A DNA stretch of 64,000 bases, from positions 62,001 to 126,000 of the forward strand of contig CAWKIA010000013.1 of assembly GCA_963849635.1 (NCBI GenBank). Direction: 5' to 3'. Each line of letters starts with the position of its first letter. Position 1 is the stretch's first letter. Origin of the DNA: CAVRUD01 sp963849635 (GTDB lineage: Bacteria; Chloroflexota; Chloroflexia; Thermomicrobiales; UBA6265). This document shows, in pieces, positions 9,552 through 19,759 of this stretch. The notes beneath the pieces were generated by a model. The model ran no database searches. It was given only the letters and a program-made list of their open reading frames with translations, and was not told where the DNA came from. A program made the translations under genes and the position numbers.

Positions 9552-11030
9552 AACCCCGACCCGAGGAGCTTCGCGGGCCAGAGCGAGCAGATCCTCACCC
9601 TCATCATGGAGCAGATGCAGCAATGGCAGGTCGCAGATCCAACAGGAGCCGGGCCTCTGATCCGCCTAGGCTGGATTCCCGACGCGCCGGGCTCTCCGCT
9701 GCACGCTCTTCCCCACCCTGTTCCCCCCGACGAGCTGGCGGTCTCCCCGGAGGAGCTGTGGAGCGTCCACGTCGTCGGGCGACCCGGGTTCGGCAAGTCG
9801 GTTTTTCTGGGCAACTTGGCCCTGCAGTTCCACGCCGCCGGCGAAGGGCGTGCTGTTGGTGGACCTCAAAGGTGATCTGGCCCGGGCGGTGGTCGCCCGG
9901 GCCCCCGATCCCGACCGCCTGATCTACGTCGCCCCGCACCGGGCGCTGCCCCACCAGCACTACTGGAGCTTCAACCCGCTGGCCTTCGACCGCGCCGACC
10001 GGGCCCGGTTCGAGTTCTACGCCAACGCCCTGCCGGTGATCTTCGAGCGCATCGGCGGCTACGACCCGGAGCAGATGCAGCGCATCCGCAAGGTGCTCTC
10101 CTCGGCGGTGCGGCTGGCGCTGGCCGGCCGCGACGCCTGCTTCGGCGACGTCTACTTCATCCTCCACGACCCGCGCTTCCGCGAGGAGTTGCTCTCCCGG
10201 CCCCACGTCCACCCCTACGCCTGGGACTTCTGGAAGAACGAGTTCGCGGGCGATGAGCCCGCGCGACCGGCGCGGCGTGATCGACTCGACCGACTCCCGG
10301 GTGCGGGCGATTCTGGATCCGACCTACCTCAACTACGCCCTCAACCAGCCGGAATCGACGCTGCAGATCACCGAGTGGCTGGACGCCGGGCTACCTGGTG
10401 GTGATCGATCTCGACCAGGGCCAGCTCGGGATCAACACCGCCCGGGCGTTTGCCAACCTGCTGCTGGGGGCGCTGGTCAACGACATCGTGCAGCGCCCGA
10501 CCGGGCAGACCGCCCGCTCCCTGGCGGCATGATCGTCGATGAGGCGACGGAAGCTGACGACCGAGCCCTTCGCCGAGCAGATCGAGCAGATGCGCACCTA
10601 CGCGGTTTACCCGGTGTTTTCGCCACCAAAACTGGGAGCAGCTGGACGAGCCGCGCAACTGGCGGCTGCGCCGGGCCGCCCGCCAGGCCGATGTCTCGGT
10701 CACCCTCAACCTCTCGCGGTTTGACGCCGCCAGCCTGCGGCGGCTGGACCGCGGCGATGTGGCGGCGACGCGGACGACGATCGACCCCGAGGAGCTGGAG
10801 CGATACACCGCGACCATCGAACGTTCGCCCGGCGCCCGCCGGGCACTCCCCGCGAACACGACGGTGCGGTTATACCCCTTCTTAACCCCGGAGATACCGG
10901 GTCGGCTGGAGCACGCCGAGCTTAAGCAGCTGGCATTGACCCGGTCGGCCGCGCGAGCTTGCCTACCTCTACAAGGACGGGACGGGCAAGCGGCTGGTGC
11001 GACGCCGGGGCCAGGGAGGATCCCGTGCCC
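9548..11030 (+). CDS. VirD4/TraD-like coupling ATPase (several frameshifts)
   Basis: P-loop ATPase of the type that feeds DNA to a secretion channel. The Walker A is GRPGFGKSVFLGNL (near residue 80) and the Walker B-like strand is 'VLLVDLKGDLARAVVARAP'. Downstream the chain reads 'WSFNPLAF', 'QITEWLDAG', 'GINTARAFANLLLGALVND' and a DEAT-type motif 'MIVDEAT', as in VirD4/DUF87-type helicases. The C-terminus is basic and proline-rich ('KDGTGKRLVRRRG'). Frame changes occur near 9850, 10260, 10390, 10520 and 10950. The 3' end is approximate because no stop is visible before the next gene. Confidence 0.75.
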
Positions 11031-11998
11031 CAACCCCAAACCCAACCCCGCCGGCCCCGGGTCCGGTTCGACCCGAGCCGGGCCCGCCTCTACGAGATGG
11101 GGATGATCCAGCACGGGTGGGAGACGCTGGAGGCGCTGCACCGGTTTCGCTGGCTGACGTCGTGGCAGGTGGCCAAGCTGCTGTTCCTCGGCCGGCCCAA
11201 CCTCGGCGGCGCCCCCCGCGGCGAAGCGGCCGCGCGCAAGGCGGCCAACGAACGCTGCCTGAGGAGATTGAAGGACCGGCAGCTGGTCGAAACCCGCCAG
11301 GCGATGCTGACGCACCGGCACACCTGGCGCCGGCAGGAGTACAACGTCCTGACCCGGAGCGGGCACCTGCTCCTGAGCGACCAGCTGCGGGCCCGTGGGG
11401 TGACCCCACCTGAGTGGGACTCGGAGCGCGCCGCCATCGCCCCGGAGCTGCTGGACCACCAGCTGGCGCTCAACGACGTCGGCATCGCCCTGGCCCGCAG
11501 CGCCGAACTATCACGGCGGGACGCTGGAGGCGTGGATCGACGACATCGCCGCGCGCCGCGCCGCCGGGCAACTGAGCGCCAGCCGCGTGGTCCCGGACGC
11601 GGTGGCGCTGGTGCGCACCCGCAACGGTCGGCTGCTGGCCCTCATCGAGGTCGATCGCGGGACGGAGCCGGTCACCTCGCCCGCGCCGAACTCGTGGTCG
11701 ACCAAGATGGCCCGGTACGAGCAGTACCTTCGAGCGGAGTTTGAGGCAGGACCCCTTCTTCGCCGGTTATCCGCCTCCCGTTTTGCTGGCCGTCACCACC
11801 TCCGCCACCCGCCTCACCCACCTCATGACCGAGACGAGTCAGAGCGCGGTGGCGGAGGCGGCGTGGTTTGCCCTGAGCGCCTGGCTGGAGCCGCCGTACG
11901 ATGGGCTGGGGGCGATCTGGCAGCGGCCGCACGCGGCGGACCACTTCTTCTCACTGCTGGACGAGATGGCGTTACGGGCGGCTTTGGGGGCGGCTTAG
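11025..11998 (+). CDS. Replication-relaxation family protein (frameshifted)
   Basis: A winged-helix N-terminus ('FRWLTSWQVAKLLFLGRP' near residue 45, then 'RRLKDRQLVETRQA') is followed by 'LDHQLALNDVGIAL' and an endonuclease-like core 'SRVVPDAVALVRTRNGRLLALIEVDRGTE'. This is the pattern of the replication-relaxation (Replic_Relax) family found on plasmids and ICEs. Its role is assumed to be in element replication or transfer. GTG start after GGGAGG. Two frame changes, near 11510 and 11745. Immediately downstream of the coupling ATPase. Confidence 0.75.
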
Positions 11999-12631
11999 AC
12001 CAGCGCGGTGTCACATCTACCCCACCGGCTCATGCGCCCAGTCTAGGCACCGGGCGCAAGACCGGGGCGCTGGAGGCTGTCGCGATTGGTCGGGACCCGG
12101 CCGCCGCTCGGCGGCGCCGCGCTCCGGGCGATCATCTCCGGCAGTCCGACGCCGTGGGGGCTTGCGTCTCAGGCCCAGTCAGGGTGGGTCAGCTGAAGCG
12201 CTCGGTCGACGGGCTCACCCCCGCGCCACTCCTCGCTCCTCGCCGTTCTTGTGCTCCGTATGAAAGGGGGAACTCCGCACCCGTCCGCCTCGTCGCTCGT
12301 CGCACCGCAGGTGCTCGCCCTTGGTCTCGCGCCCCGCTGCCCAGCTGACGATGCTGCGACGATCCCGCTACGGCCGACTGCTGCCATTGATCCTCGCTCG
12401 GGGATCGGCGCGTCCTCACGGCCGGCCCACCCACCTAGGGTTGCGGCAGCCGCCAGCGCCAATCTTGGCGCTCCGGTGCTACTGGTCGGGCATGAGCCGG
12501 TGGGGATGGGAGGGTACCAACATGGATATCAATAGAGTCATTCAGCTGCCACATGGAGGGCATGAGCAGGGAGGAAAACCAGCGATGGAAACACAGACAG
12601 TGTATGCAGTGGGGAAATCAATGTTGCTGCC
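11999..12631. other. Region without a supported gene
   Basis: About 630 bases. Several short frames are possible but none has a recognisable domain or good start. No tRNA, RNase P or SRP RNA motif is visible. Confidence 0.4.
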
Positions 12632-12898
12632 GTGATGGAGCGGCAGAAAAGACGCAAGGAATGGAAACAGCGCCGAGATCGGGACACCGAGTGGATGGCC
12701 CTGAAAGCATGGTGGCAGGCCGAGCGTCAGCTGCACCGAGCGACGACGCCGCAGGCGCGCCAGGCAGCCCGGCAAGCCATGCGGACAACGTGGCGGTGTT
12801 ACCGCGCCGAGCTCCGGCGGGCCCTGCCCAAATGGGCCAAGGTCCAAGAGGCGCGGCGGAGGGGATCCACGTATCACCTCCCCGAGGAGATGGCGTGA
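12632..12898 (+). CDS. Small, highly basic hypothetical protein
   Basis: About 88 residues, rich in Arg, Lys and Trp ('MERQKRRKEWKQRRDRDTEW', then 'AELRRALPKWAKVQEARRRG'). It is probably helical and nucleic-acid binding by composition only. GTG at 12632 and ATG at 12635 are both possible starts. No family recognised. Confidence 0.45.
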   Translation: MMERQKRRKEWKQRRDRDTEWMALKAWWQAERQLHRATTPQARQAARQAMRTTWRCYRAELRRALPKWAKVQEARRRGSTYHLPEEMA

Positions 12899-13310
12899 GG
12901 GACCTTCCGTGCTCCCCGACCCTCCCTCCTCCTGATCGGCCGTACCCGACCCTCACCTCCAGATTTTGTACGTGGGGGTCGTCGCGCCCTGTGGCCGCGT
13001 GGAGGCGCTGCCGGTGCGCCGGATGCCCGAAAGCCGCATCGTGTCGCGGCCGGGCATCCGGGTCGATGCGTTGTGGGAGAGTGGCAGGGACAGGGAGCCC
13101 GTCCATTATCTCACTCTCTCCTTACGGCGATCACTTGGGAACAGGCTGTCAAGACGCCCACCCGTCGGCGGTTGGGACCGCGGTTGACGGCAACCACCAC
13201 GCGCAGCCAACGGGCGCACTGATGATGACTGGATCGCCAGGGTGACCGGCTGAGCGGAGCGAAATCGCCTAGTTGCGTTGGGTAGGTCGGCGGGTGTACA
13301 AGCGAACCAT
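12899..13310. other. Region without a supported gene
   Basis: About 410 bases preceding the second replication-relaxation gene. I see no hairpin with T-tract and no clear promoter. Confidence 0.35.
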
Positions 13311-14257
13311 ATGTCCGTATCCGCCCGATCCTCTCCCCTGTCTCGCAATCCCCGGTCGCAGTTCCCCCTCGCTGACATCGAGTACGGCGTCGAGATCCTG
13401 ACGCTGCTGGCCAGTCTGCGCTTTGCCACGCTCAACCAGATCCAGCGGGTGCGTATTTCGTCATGGATCGTCGATCTCGAGCGGCAGGCCCGGCACCGCG
13501 CGACCCGCTCGGTTCGCCGCCTGTTTGATAGCGGCTACCTGCGCCGGGTGGTGGTGTTTGCGCCCTCAATCGCCTCTGGCGCGCTGTCCCGGCAGATCGT
13601 GCACGTCCTTTCGGCCAACGGAGCCGCCGAGGTTGGCGTTGATCCCCGCTGGGTGCGCACCCGAGCGCCTAAGGACCGGCAGGTCCTGAGTCACGATTTC
13701 TGGTTGGTGGAGGTGGCGGTGCTGGCGATGGCGGGCTGCCCGGAGCCGCTGTCGATTCTGACCTGGTGGGATGATCGGGTGCTGGCCGGGCGCAAGCGTC
13801 AGGGGTTCCTCACGCTGGGCAACATCCCGGATGGGTATCTGCTGATCGAGAATCTCGCGACCGGCAAGCGCTTCCCCTGCCTGGTGGAGCTGGATCTGGG
13901 GACCGAATCGGTGCGGGCCACCAGCCACGGACGCCGAGACTTTGCCCGCAAGATCGAGGGGTATCTGCCCTATCTCGACGGGCGGTTTCGGGAAGAGTTT
14001 GGCATCAATGCGCCGCCGGTGGTGCTGATCATGGCCGACACTGAGGCTCGTCTGGAGTCACTCAGGGAAACGACGCGACGGCTGGGTGGCGCGGGCCGGT
14101 ACTGGTTTGCCAGCCTGCCGCACCTGCGCGCGATCGATGCTGCGGATACGGCGCAGGACCCCAGTCTGCGGACCACCATGGCCCCTTCTGGGCGTCGAAC
14201 TGGCGGGCGGCACACGAGGATGGGTGGCGGAGTCTGGCGGCGCGCTGCGGGGTCTAG
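13311..14257 (+). CDS. Second replication-relaxation family protein
   Basis: Winged-helix N-terminus ('EILTLLASLRFATLNQIQRV', then 'RSVRRLFDSGYLRRVVVFAP'), 'LSHDFWLVEVAVLAM' and a nuclease-like core 'GNIPDGYLLIENLATGKRFP' followed by 'LVELDLGTESV', including the D..E..DxGTE arrangement also seen in the copy at 11025. Continuous to about 14160; the likely ending in a neighbouring frame is 'GPFWASNWRAAHEDGWRSLA' with a stop at 14257. About 315 residues. Two divergent members of one family on one element is notable. Confidence 0.72.
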
Positions 14258-14285
14258 CGCCCGTTGCGCGGTCCGTGGTTCCTGC

Positions 14286-15351
14286 CTACTCGAACCGGAA
14301 CGCTCCGGCGAACGCATCAAATTCTGACTGCGGAATACCACTGCCCAAGGCGACGTAGAGTTTGGTGCCCCGTGTGACGAGCACCGCGTAGTTATCGATC
14401 ATGACGCCCATCGAGCGACGAGCGGTAGTGTCCGGCTAATCCCTCGATCCCGCTCGAGGGACGAGGCTGAGGTGGAGACCAGTTGTCCCCCGTCTGTGCC
14501 CTGGACCATGCCGTTGAGGGCGCCTTCGAGATCGATGTCGGCCGGGTTGTTGGTCGCCACCGAATAGTCGTAGACAAAGACGGCGCGCGCGTCGGCATCC
14601 GCATCAACGCTTGCCAGGTAGATCGTGTAGGGCACGGCATAGCCGTCGACGTCGAGGGTTTCGCGCTCGATGGACGGGAAAGCCGGGAAAGATGGCGCGA
14701 AAGCCGTGCTCGGCCGAGACATATTCCTTCGGCTCCTTGCTGGCCAGCAACGTCTGCGCTCGCTCGGCAACGGGGCCGTTGCCCGTGGAGGAGATCCCGT
14801 CCGCAACCAAGCGCCCAACGGCGATCGAGCCAATGATGACGAGCACTCCCGCTGCCCCCGCGGCCTGTTTCTTCCAGGATGTCTTCGCTGGCGCTGCCGA
14901 CCCAGCTGACTCCGTGACGGGACCGGTCGACGCGACCGCGGGTGAGCTCTCGTCGGTCAAGAGCAACCGGGGCAGCGGCGCCTGCTGGGGCCGATCCGGG
15001 CCGTGGTGGCCAGATCGCCAGGAGGAACCAGAAGGCGACGTTCGCATAGGGGATGAGCAAGACGACGCAGATCCAGGGCGAGACGCCGATGCTGCGGGCC
15101 CGGCGGACACAGAGTCCCCCCACATACCCGATGGCCCCGACCGAGACGATGATCGCCGCCATGAAGAACAGGATCGATACCGCCAGACCGACCGGCGCAT
15201 CCTCGGGGATGCCGAGCAGTTGGAGGAGGACTAGGACGAGGACGTAGGCAGCGCTGAGCCCGATGAGCGCCAGCAGCGCCAGCAGATTCTTGACCAAGAA
15301 CGATCGCCGGGCGAGGGTGCCGGAGAAATAGGGAGCGAGACGGAACGACAT
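14286..15351 (-). CDS. DUF805-type membrane protein with extracytoplasmic C-terminal domain (frameshifted)
   Basis: The N-terminus 'MSFRLAPYFSGTLARRSFLV' begins a DUF805-like four-helix membrane domain (residues 1-130). A lysine-flanked single helix follows ('KKQAAGAAGVLVIIGSIAVG'), then a predicted outside domain: 'YVSAEHGFRAIFPGFP', 'ETLDVDGYAVPYTIYLASVD', 'VMIDNYAVLVTRGTKLYVAL' and terminal 'FDAFAGAFRFE'. These pieces lie in four frames, changing near 14960, 14690 and 14410. Function unknown; the family is common in Chloroflexota and Actinobacteria. It lies convergent with the preceding gene. Confidence 0.6.
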
Positions 15352-15462
15352 AGGGGGTACGGGCTAACCGGTGAGCAGGAGTCCTTTCAGGTATTGTGTT
15401 TTCACGGTAGCAACCAGGTGCGTGCGACGTCAAGCGGTCCATGGCGACCGGGGATGTCGGCA

Positions 15463-16414
15463 TCAGTCGCCCCCCGCTGCCCCAACGCTCGGTCGCAGCC
15501 CCAGCCGATCCTCGACCACGGCGAAGAAGTAGGCCATGCGGTTGCGCGGCACCGGGGCCTTGCCCGGATAGTCGCGGCGATCCTTCACCTCTCCCCTCGC
15601 CTGGTACAGCAGATCGACGAAGCCCGCAATGCCGATGCCGGACGCCTGGTAGAGGTTGAGGGCGCGGCTCAGCGTGACCGTGGTCTCGGCCCGATCCCCC
15701 ATCTCGGCGGCGATCCGGCCGATGGCCACCCCGATCGCCTGGCGATCATCTTCGCCCACATCGCGGCGGATGCGGTGCTTGAGCATCGTGGCCATGGAAC
15801 TCTCGGCCAATGCTGGATCCAGAACGATCCCGGTGTGATGCGGTTTGATCCGGTTTGTCGTAGTCCCCTGCTCTCCTCGATTCCTTCCAGAGCATCCCCT
15901 TCGAGGATTCGAAAGCTGTTTTTTGTGGGTCTGTTTCTTGTGTGTCCCGCGGTTGCGACACGGCCTGTCCCGTCGGTGAGACACGGGGGGTGTCCTGCTG
16001 CTGGGACACGGGAGTAGTTGCCGATTTCTCTGGAGTGGCGTCGGTGTTGAAGCGCAGGCGGTAGGTGGTGGGTTCGTCGCCGCGCTCGGGCGAGGCGTTG
16101 CGGGTGGCGACGATGATGCCCTGCTCGCGCAGGGCTCTTGAGGCCGCGGGCGACGGTGGACTTGGCCAGGCCGGTGCCGGAGTCGAGGACGGTGCCCTCG
16201 CGGGTGGTGATCCCGGAGACCATCTGGGAGAGGGAAATGGCGTCGGCGTCGCGCTTGAAGCCGAAGGTGCGGCGGATGATGTAGAGCAGCACCCGCAGCT
16301 CGTTGTCGGCGAGGGTGCGGCAAGAGCACGTCGAAGAGCTCGTCCGGGACCTGGGTGTAGTTGGGCGAGGCGAAGCCGGCAAAGGTTGGATTGTGCGGCG
16401 GGCTTGGTTGGCAT
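15463..16414 (-). CDS. RepO-type replication protein (frameshifted)
   Basis: The assembled N-terminus reads 'NYTQVPDELFDVLLPTLADN', 'ELRVLLYIIRRTFGFKRDAD' and 'AISLSQMVSGI', the hallmark of the phage replication protein O N-terminal winged-helix domain that binds an origin. A linker with many Thr/Gln/Ser follows, then a C-terminal domain 'GRIAAEMGDRAETTVTLSRA' ending 'RMAYFFAVVEDRLGLR'. About 315 residues. Frame changes fall near 16390, 16320, 16140 and 15800. An array of 8-bp repeats begins 44 bases upstream of its start, so this may be the element's initiator sitting next to its origin. Confidence 0.7.
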
Positions 16415-16457
16415 GGCTTCCAGCATACGCGCGGGGGAGCAGGGCCAGTCAAGGCTC

Positions 16458-16546
16458 TGACGTAATGACGTATCGACGTCGTGACGCTGTGGCGTCATGA
16501 CGTCGTGACTGCGTGACGCTCGTGACGTTTTGACGTCGTGACGTCA
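16458..16546. repeat. Octad repeat array 1 (11 units of TGACGTCN)
   Basis: Eleven head-to-tail copies of an 8-base unit near TGACGTCN, with a single 9-base step at 16514-16522. Units such as TGACGTCG, TGACGCTG and TGACGTCA recur. Located between the rep gene start and the partition genes. Inferred binding array for a ribbon-helix-helix or initiator protein, i.e. centromere or iterons. Confidence 0.85.
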
Positions 16547-16628
16547 TGATAAGAGCCATTCTCTGGGGGATACCCATCAGCGGCACGGTCATGCTGTCCC
16601 CATATGGCGATCAACTGTCTGGCTCATT

Positions 16629-16660
16629 TGACGTCGTGACGCGGTGACGTCATGACGTCA
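16629..16660. repeat. Octad repeat array 2 (4 units)
   Basis: TGACGTCG, TGACGCGG, TGACGTCA, TGACGTCA in perfect 8-base register. Separated from array 1 by about 80 bases of unrelated sequence. Confidence 0.85.
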
Positions 16661-16704
16661 CTGATTAAGACTGGCGTGAGGAGCATCGCCGCCATGTGGA
16701 CGCA

Positions 16705-17013
16705 TTAGCGCCCATCCTTGGGTATCGGATGGAGGGCAACCCACAGGAAGATGGCTGCACCAGCGATATCCACCACCGCCCAAACGCCCTTCGCCAGGAA
16801 GATCGGGGATACGGGATTGAAGACGATGGCGACCAGGATCACGGCGGAGCCGGAGTAGGGCAGGTGATTCCAGCGAGTCGCACCCAGCGTTGCCGCTGAC
16901 AGGCAAATGACCCAGCGAAGGACTTGGTAATACCCGTACGGCAACGGCAACAGGGCAGCGATCAAGAGCGTGGCACTGACGATGGCAAGGAAGCGGGTGG
17001 TCGATGGGGTCAT
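16705..17013 (-). CDS. Small four-helix membrane protein, DUF6804-like
   Basis: 102 residues with four hydrophobic segments: 'FLAIVSATLLIAALLPLPYG' near 8-27, 'VLRWVICLSAATLG' near 31-44, 'SGSAVILVAIVFNP' near 54-67 and 'VWAVVDIAGAAIFLWVALHP' near 77-96. The pattern resembles the DUF6804 family; function unknown. It sits between the octad arrays and parB on the same strand. Confidence 0.6.
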   Translation of the reverse strand: MTPSTTRFLAIVSATLLIAALLPLPYGYYQVLRWVICLSAATLGATRWNHLPYSGSAVILVAIVFNPVSPIFLAKGVWAVVDIAGAAIFLWVALHPIPKDGR

Positions 17014-17045
17014 GGGGTACTAGGTGGTAGTCAATCAGGTGGTCC

Positions 17046-17492
17046 CTAGCGTCCGGCTGACCTTGCGCTTGAGGCGGCTCGACGGCCGCTGTTCTTCGCC
17101 CTTGGCTGGAAGTCTTCCAGCAGCCGGTGCAGGGCGGCCCGGCAGATGTCGTTCTTGGACACGGAGAGGTCATAGTCCCATTTGAGGGCGGCGCGCAGCT
17201 CATCGAGGGCCTTGGTCTCGTCGGTGGACAGGCGCAGGGAATCGCGGGAGGCGGTGGGCCGGTTGATATCAAATCCGGCGTGCGTGCGGGGCGTCTCACC
17301 TGACGTCGTGACGCTGTGACGTCGTGACGTCATGACGTCGGATTGGTTGGCTGGCTCTGGGTTGACCGGCGCCGCTGGGGTCAATCGGATCGGGTGCTTG
17401 CGGCTGGGACTTCGGCGGGACTGGCGGAAGAAGGCCGAGGCGCCGGCGAGCTCGTTGGCGAGCTTGTCGGGGTTGGGGCGCTGCTTGCTCAT
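17046..17492 (-). CDS. Small ParB-like centromere-binding protein
   Basis: 148 residues, start ATG overlapping the parA stop (ATGA). The N-terminus is basic and disordered. The C-terminus 'STDETKALDELRAALKWDYD' followed by 'LSVSKNDICRAALHRLLEDF' looks like a short strand-helix-helix DNA-binding fold of the kind that partners plasmid ParA. It is too small for a canonical chromosomal ParB and lacks the CTP-binding GERR motif. Its middle region, encoding SDVMTSRRHSVTTSG, is itself built of five octad repeats, so the gene carries a copy of its presumed binding site. Confidence 0.6.
   Translation of the reverse strand: MSKQRPNPDKLANELAGASAFFRQSRRSPSRKHPIRLTPAAPVNPEPANQSDVMTSRRHSVTTSGETPRTHAGFDINRPTASRDSLRLSTDETKALDELRAALKWDYDLSVSKNDICRAALHRLLEDFQPRAKNSGRRAASSARSAGR
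17301..17340. repeat. Octad repeat array 3 (5 units), inside the parB-like gene
   Basis: TGACGTCG, TGACGCTG, TGACGTCG, TGACGTCA, TGACGTCG in exact 8-base register. All of it is coding on the minus strand. Confidence 0.87.
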
Positions 17493-18242
17493 ACGCCGAA
17501 GATCTCCGTGATCAGGTTGTCGTAGGCCCGGGCGCTCTTGGACTGCGGGGCTGTAGGCGAAGATGTCCTGCTGCTTGAAGTGGGCATCCCGGATATCGAC
17601 GTTCTTGGGGATGACCGTGTTGAGCACGTCGTCGGTGTAGGTCTGGCGCAGGATCTTGAGGCAGGTGGCCGAGTTGATGGTCGGCTCGCTCATGGTGAAG
17701 ACGAACCCGCCAGCTTGAGCTCGGGGTTGAAGTACTCCCGGACGTTCTGGATCGATTTGCCCAGCTGCACCGTCGAATCGAGCTCGAAGTAGCCGGGGGA
17801 GACCACGACCAGGACCTCGATCGCGAGGCGGTGAAGGCGTTGATGGTCAGCCAGGAGAGCGCCGGGGGACAGTCGATGATGACTCGTCGAACTGTCGTTG
17901 AGCTTCTCGAGCTCGGTGCTTGACCCGGGCCTCGCGGTGATCGATGGCCGAGGTCAGCTCGATATCGGTGTTGGACAGCAGGATGTGGGCCGGGACGATG
18001 TCGAGATTGGGGACGTAGGTCGGGTGGATCGGCAGCGGTTTGCGCTCCAGGATGGTGGCGTAGAGCGTCTGGTCGGCGTCGATCTCTTGGTAGTTGGGGA
18101 GCAGGACTTTGGAGGAGTTGGCCTGGGAGTCGGTGTCGATCAGGAGGACGCGTTTGCCCTTGCGGGCGAGGCCGGCGGCGAGGGAGATCGAGGTGGTGGT
18201 TTTGCCCGTCCCACCCTTCTGCGAGGCAACAGAGAGAATCAT
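17489..18242 (-). CDS. parA: ParA family partition ATPase (frameshifted)
   Basis: Deviant Walker A 'QKGGTGKTTTSISLAAGLAR' at residues 8-27, switch-type 'VLLIDTDSQANSS', later 'VIIDCPPALSWLTINAF', 'VLVVVSPGYFELDSTVQLGK' and 'TVIPKNVDIRDAHFKQQDIF'. About 250 residues, a short plasmid-type ParA without a DNA-binding N-terminus. Frame changes occur near 17900, 17840, 17715 and 17545. The start at 18242 gives MILSVASQKGG; an in-frame ATG at 18290 is preceded by AAGGAA and is also possible. Operon parA-parB, with translational coupling by the ATGA overlap. Confidence 0.85.
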
Positions 18243-18726
18243 GGTGTCAATCGCTGGCGAAGCCTGCTCAAGAGGGTTTTCGCGCAGCATTTCCTTATAG
18301 ATCGTAATGCATCCATAGTGGCAAAGCGCGGGAATCTGTCAACTGCGGCCTTCGTATCTCAGACAAAATTGCCGCTTGACCCGCCCGTTCTGGCGCGGGT
18401 GTATGATCGATCTACCCAAACACAACCCGAAGGCAAGGCACCGCCGATCATCTGGGATCGCGCCCTGGATGACCCGGTTTGGCAGGCTGATCAGCTGCGA
18501 TCGTGGACCCACGATCAGGTGCGCCTTCGTTGCGCTGGGCATCTCCGGGACACGGGCGCGCACCGCTTCCGGAGCGCTGTCAGCGATCAGGTGGCGCGTT
18601 GGGGACAGGGGACGGGATGGGGGATCGGCGGATGGCCGGTCTCCCATCCCCAGCCTGGTGATGCGTTTTCTCCCTCTCCTGGTGCCCGCGAGGAGCGTGG
18701 GCAGCAGCCGGAAGGAGAAGACACCG
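18243..18726. other. Divergent intergenic region between parA and ardC-like gene
   Basis: About 480 bases. TTGACC at 18376 and TATGAT at 18402 lie on the plus strand but are 20 bases apart, too far for a standard promoter. No gene supported. Confidence 0.3.
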
Positions 18727-19615
18727 GTGGAGGCACCTGCACAACCGAACGAGGGATTGACCCGTCAGGAGCACCGCAGCCTGGCGCTGACCGCGACGAT
18801 GGACGGCGCGATCGAGCGGCTGGCCGAGCAGTTGGGCCAAGGGCACAGCCAGGGGTACCAGGAGTTCTTGGCGTTCTACAGCCGCTTCTGGACCTACTCC
18901 GTGCGCAACACCATGCTGATCCACGCCCAGTGCCCGCAGGCGACGCGCTGCGCGGGGCTGCAGGCTGTGGAACAAGCTGGGCTACCGCGTGAAGCGGGGC
19001 GAGGCGGCGATCTGGATCTGGGCCCCGATCCTCAAGAAAGACACCGATCCCCAGACCGGGGAGGTGGCGGAGGCGGTGGTCGGGTTTCGTCCCGGCGCCG
19101 GTCTTCGACGCCTCCCAGCTGGTCGAGATCGAAGAGCGGCCGCTGCCCCAGCCCTTCCCGGTGCTCCCGGACGACGCGTCGGAGGCCTTTGCCCTGTGCG
19201 TGGCCAAGGTGCGCGCCCAGGGGATCACGGTCGAGGAGTCGACGAGCGTTACCGGCGGGGGTCCACGGGTTCTCCCAACCGGGGCGGATCGTGGTCGATG
19301 CGCGCTCAGGACAGCCGGAACCGGCTGTTTACCCTGGTCCACGAGGTGGTCCACCAGGTGTGGCACCACGATTTGCAAGACCCTGCGGCCACCCGGCAGC
19401 AGCTGGAGTTCGAGGCCGAGAGCGTCTCGTTCGTGGTGGCGGCGGTGATGGGGCTGGAGCACCCCAGCGCCCGGGACTACCTGCTGACCTACCAGACGAC
19501 CGCCGAGCAACTCAAGCGCTCGCTGGCGGTGATCCAGGTGATGGTGCGGCAGGTGCTGCGCCTCCTGGAGCTGCCCTTCGACGTCATGCACCAACCGGAG
19601 GCCCTGGCGGCCTGA
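18727..19615 (+). CDS. ArdC-like antirestriction / zincin metallopeptidase protein (frameshifted)
   Basis: GTG start after AAGGAG. The N-terminal ArdC-type ssDNA-binding domain shows 'FYSRFWTYSVRNTMLIHAQC', 'LGYRVKRGEAAIWIWAPILK' and 'PVFDASQL'. The C-terminal zincin domain has the HExxH-like motif in 'LFTLVHEVVHQVWHH' and downstream 'EFEAESVSFVVAAVMGL', whose Glu is the usual third zinc ligand. ArdC proteins protect incoming plasmid DNA from restriction. About 296 residues. Frame changes near 18965, 19085, 19255 and 19300. Confidence 0.75.
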
Positions 19616-19759
19616 ATCTAGTCGCCAGCCCCTACCCCCGGCGCCTTTGGACCCACCGGTCCAGGGGCGCCTTTCTCTGTTGCGGCTGGCAGGTCTGCCG
19701 GACCGTTCCCGGCGGGCCACCAACCGCCGACGGTGGGCGAGAAGGAAGGAGGTGGATCC

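Noticed and set aside
16458..16660. Regular short repeats could be taken for a CRISPR array
   Set aside because: The unit is 8 bases with no spacers, and no cas genes are present.
18376..18407. TTGACC/TATGAT promoter upstream of the ArdC-like gene
   Set aside because: Spacing of 20 bases is outside the usual sigma-70 range.
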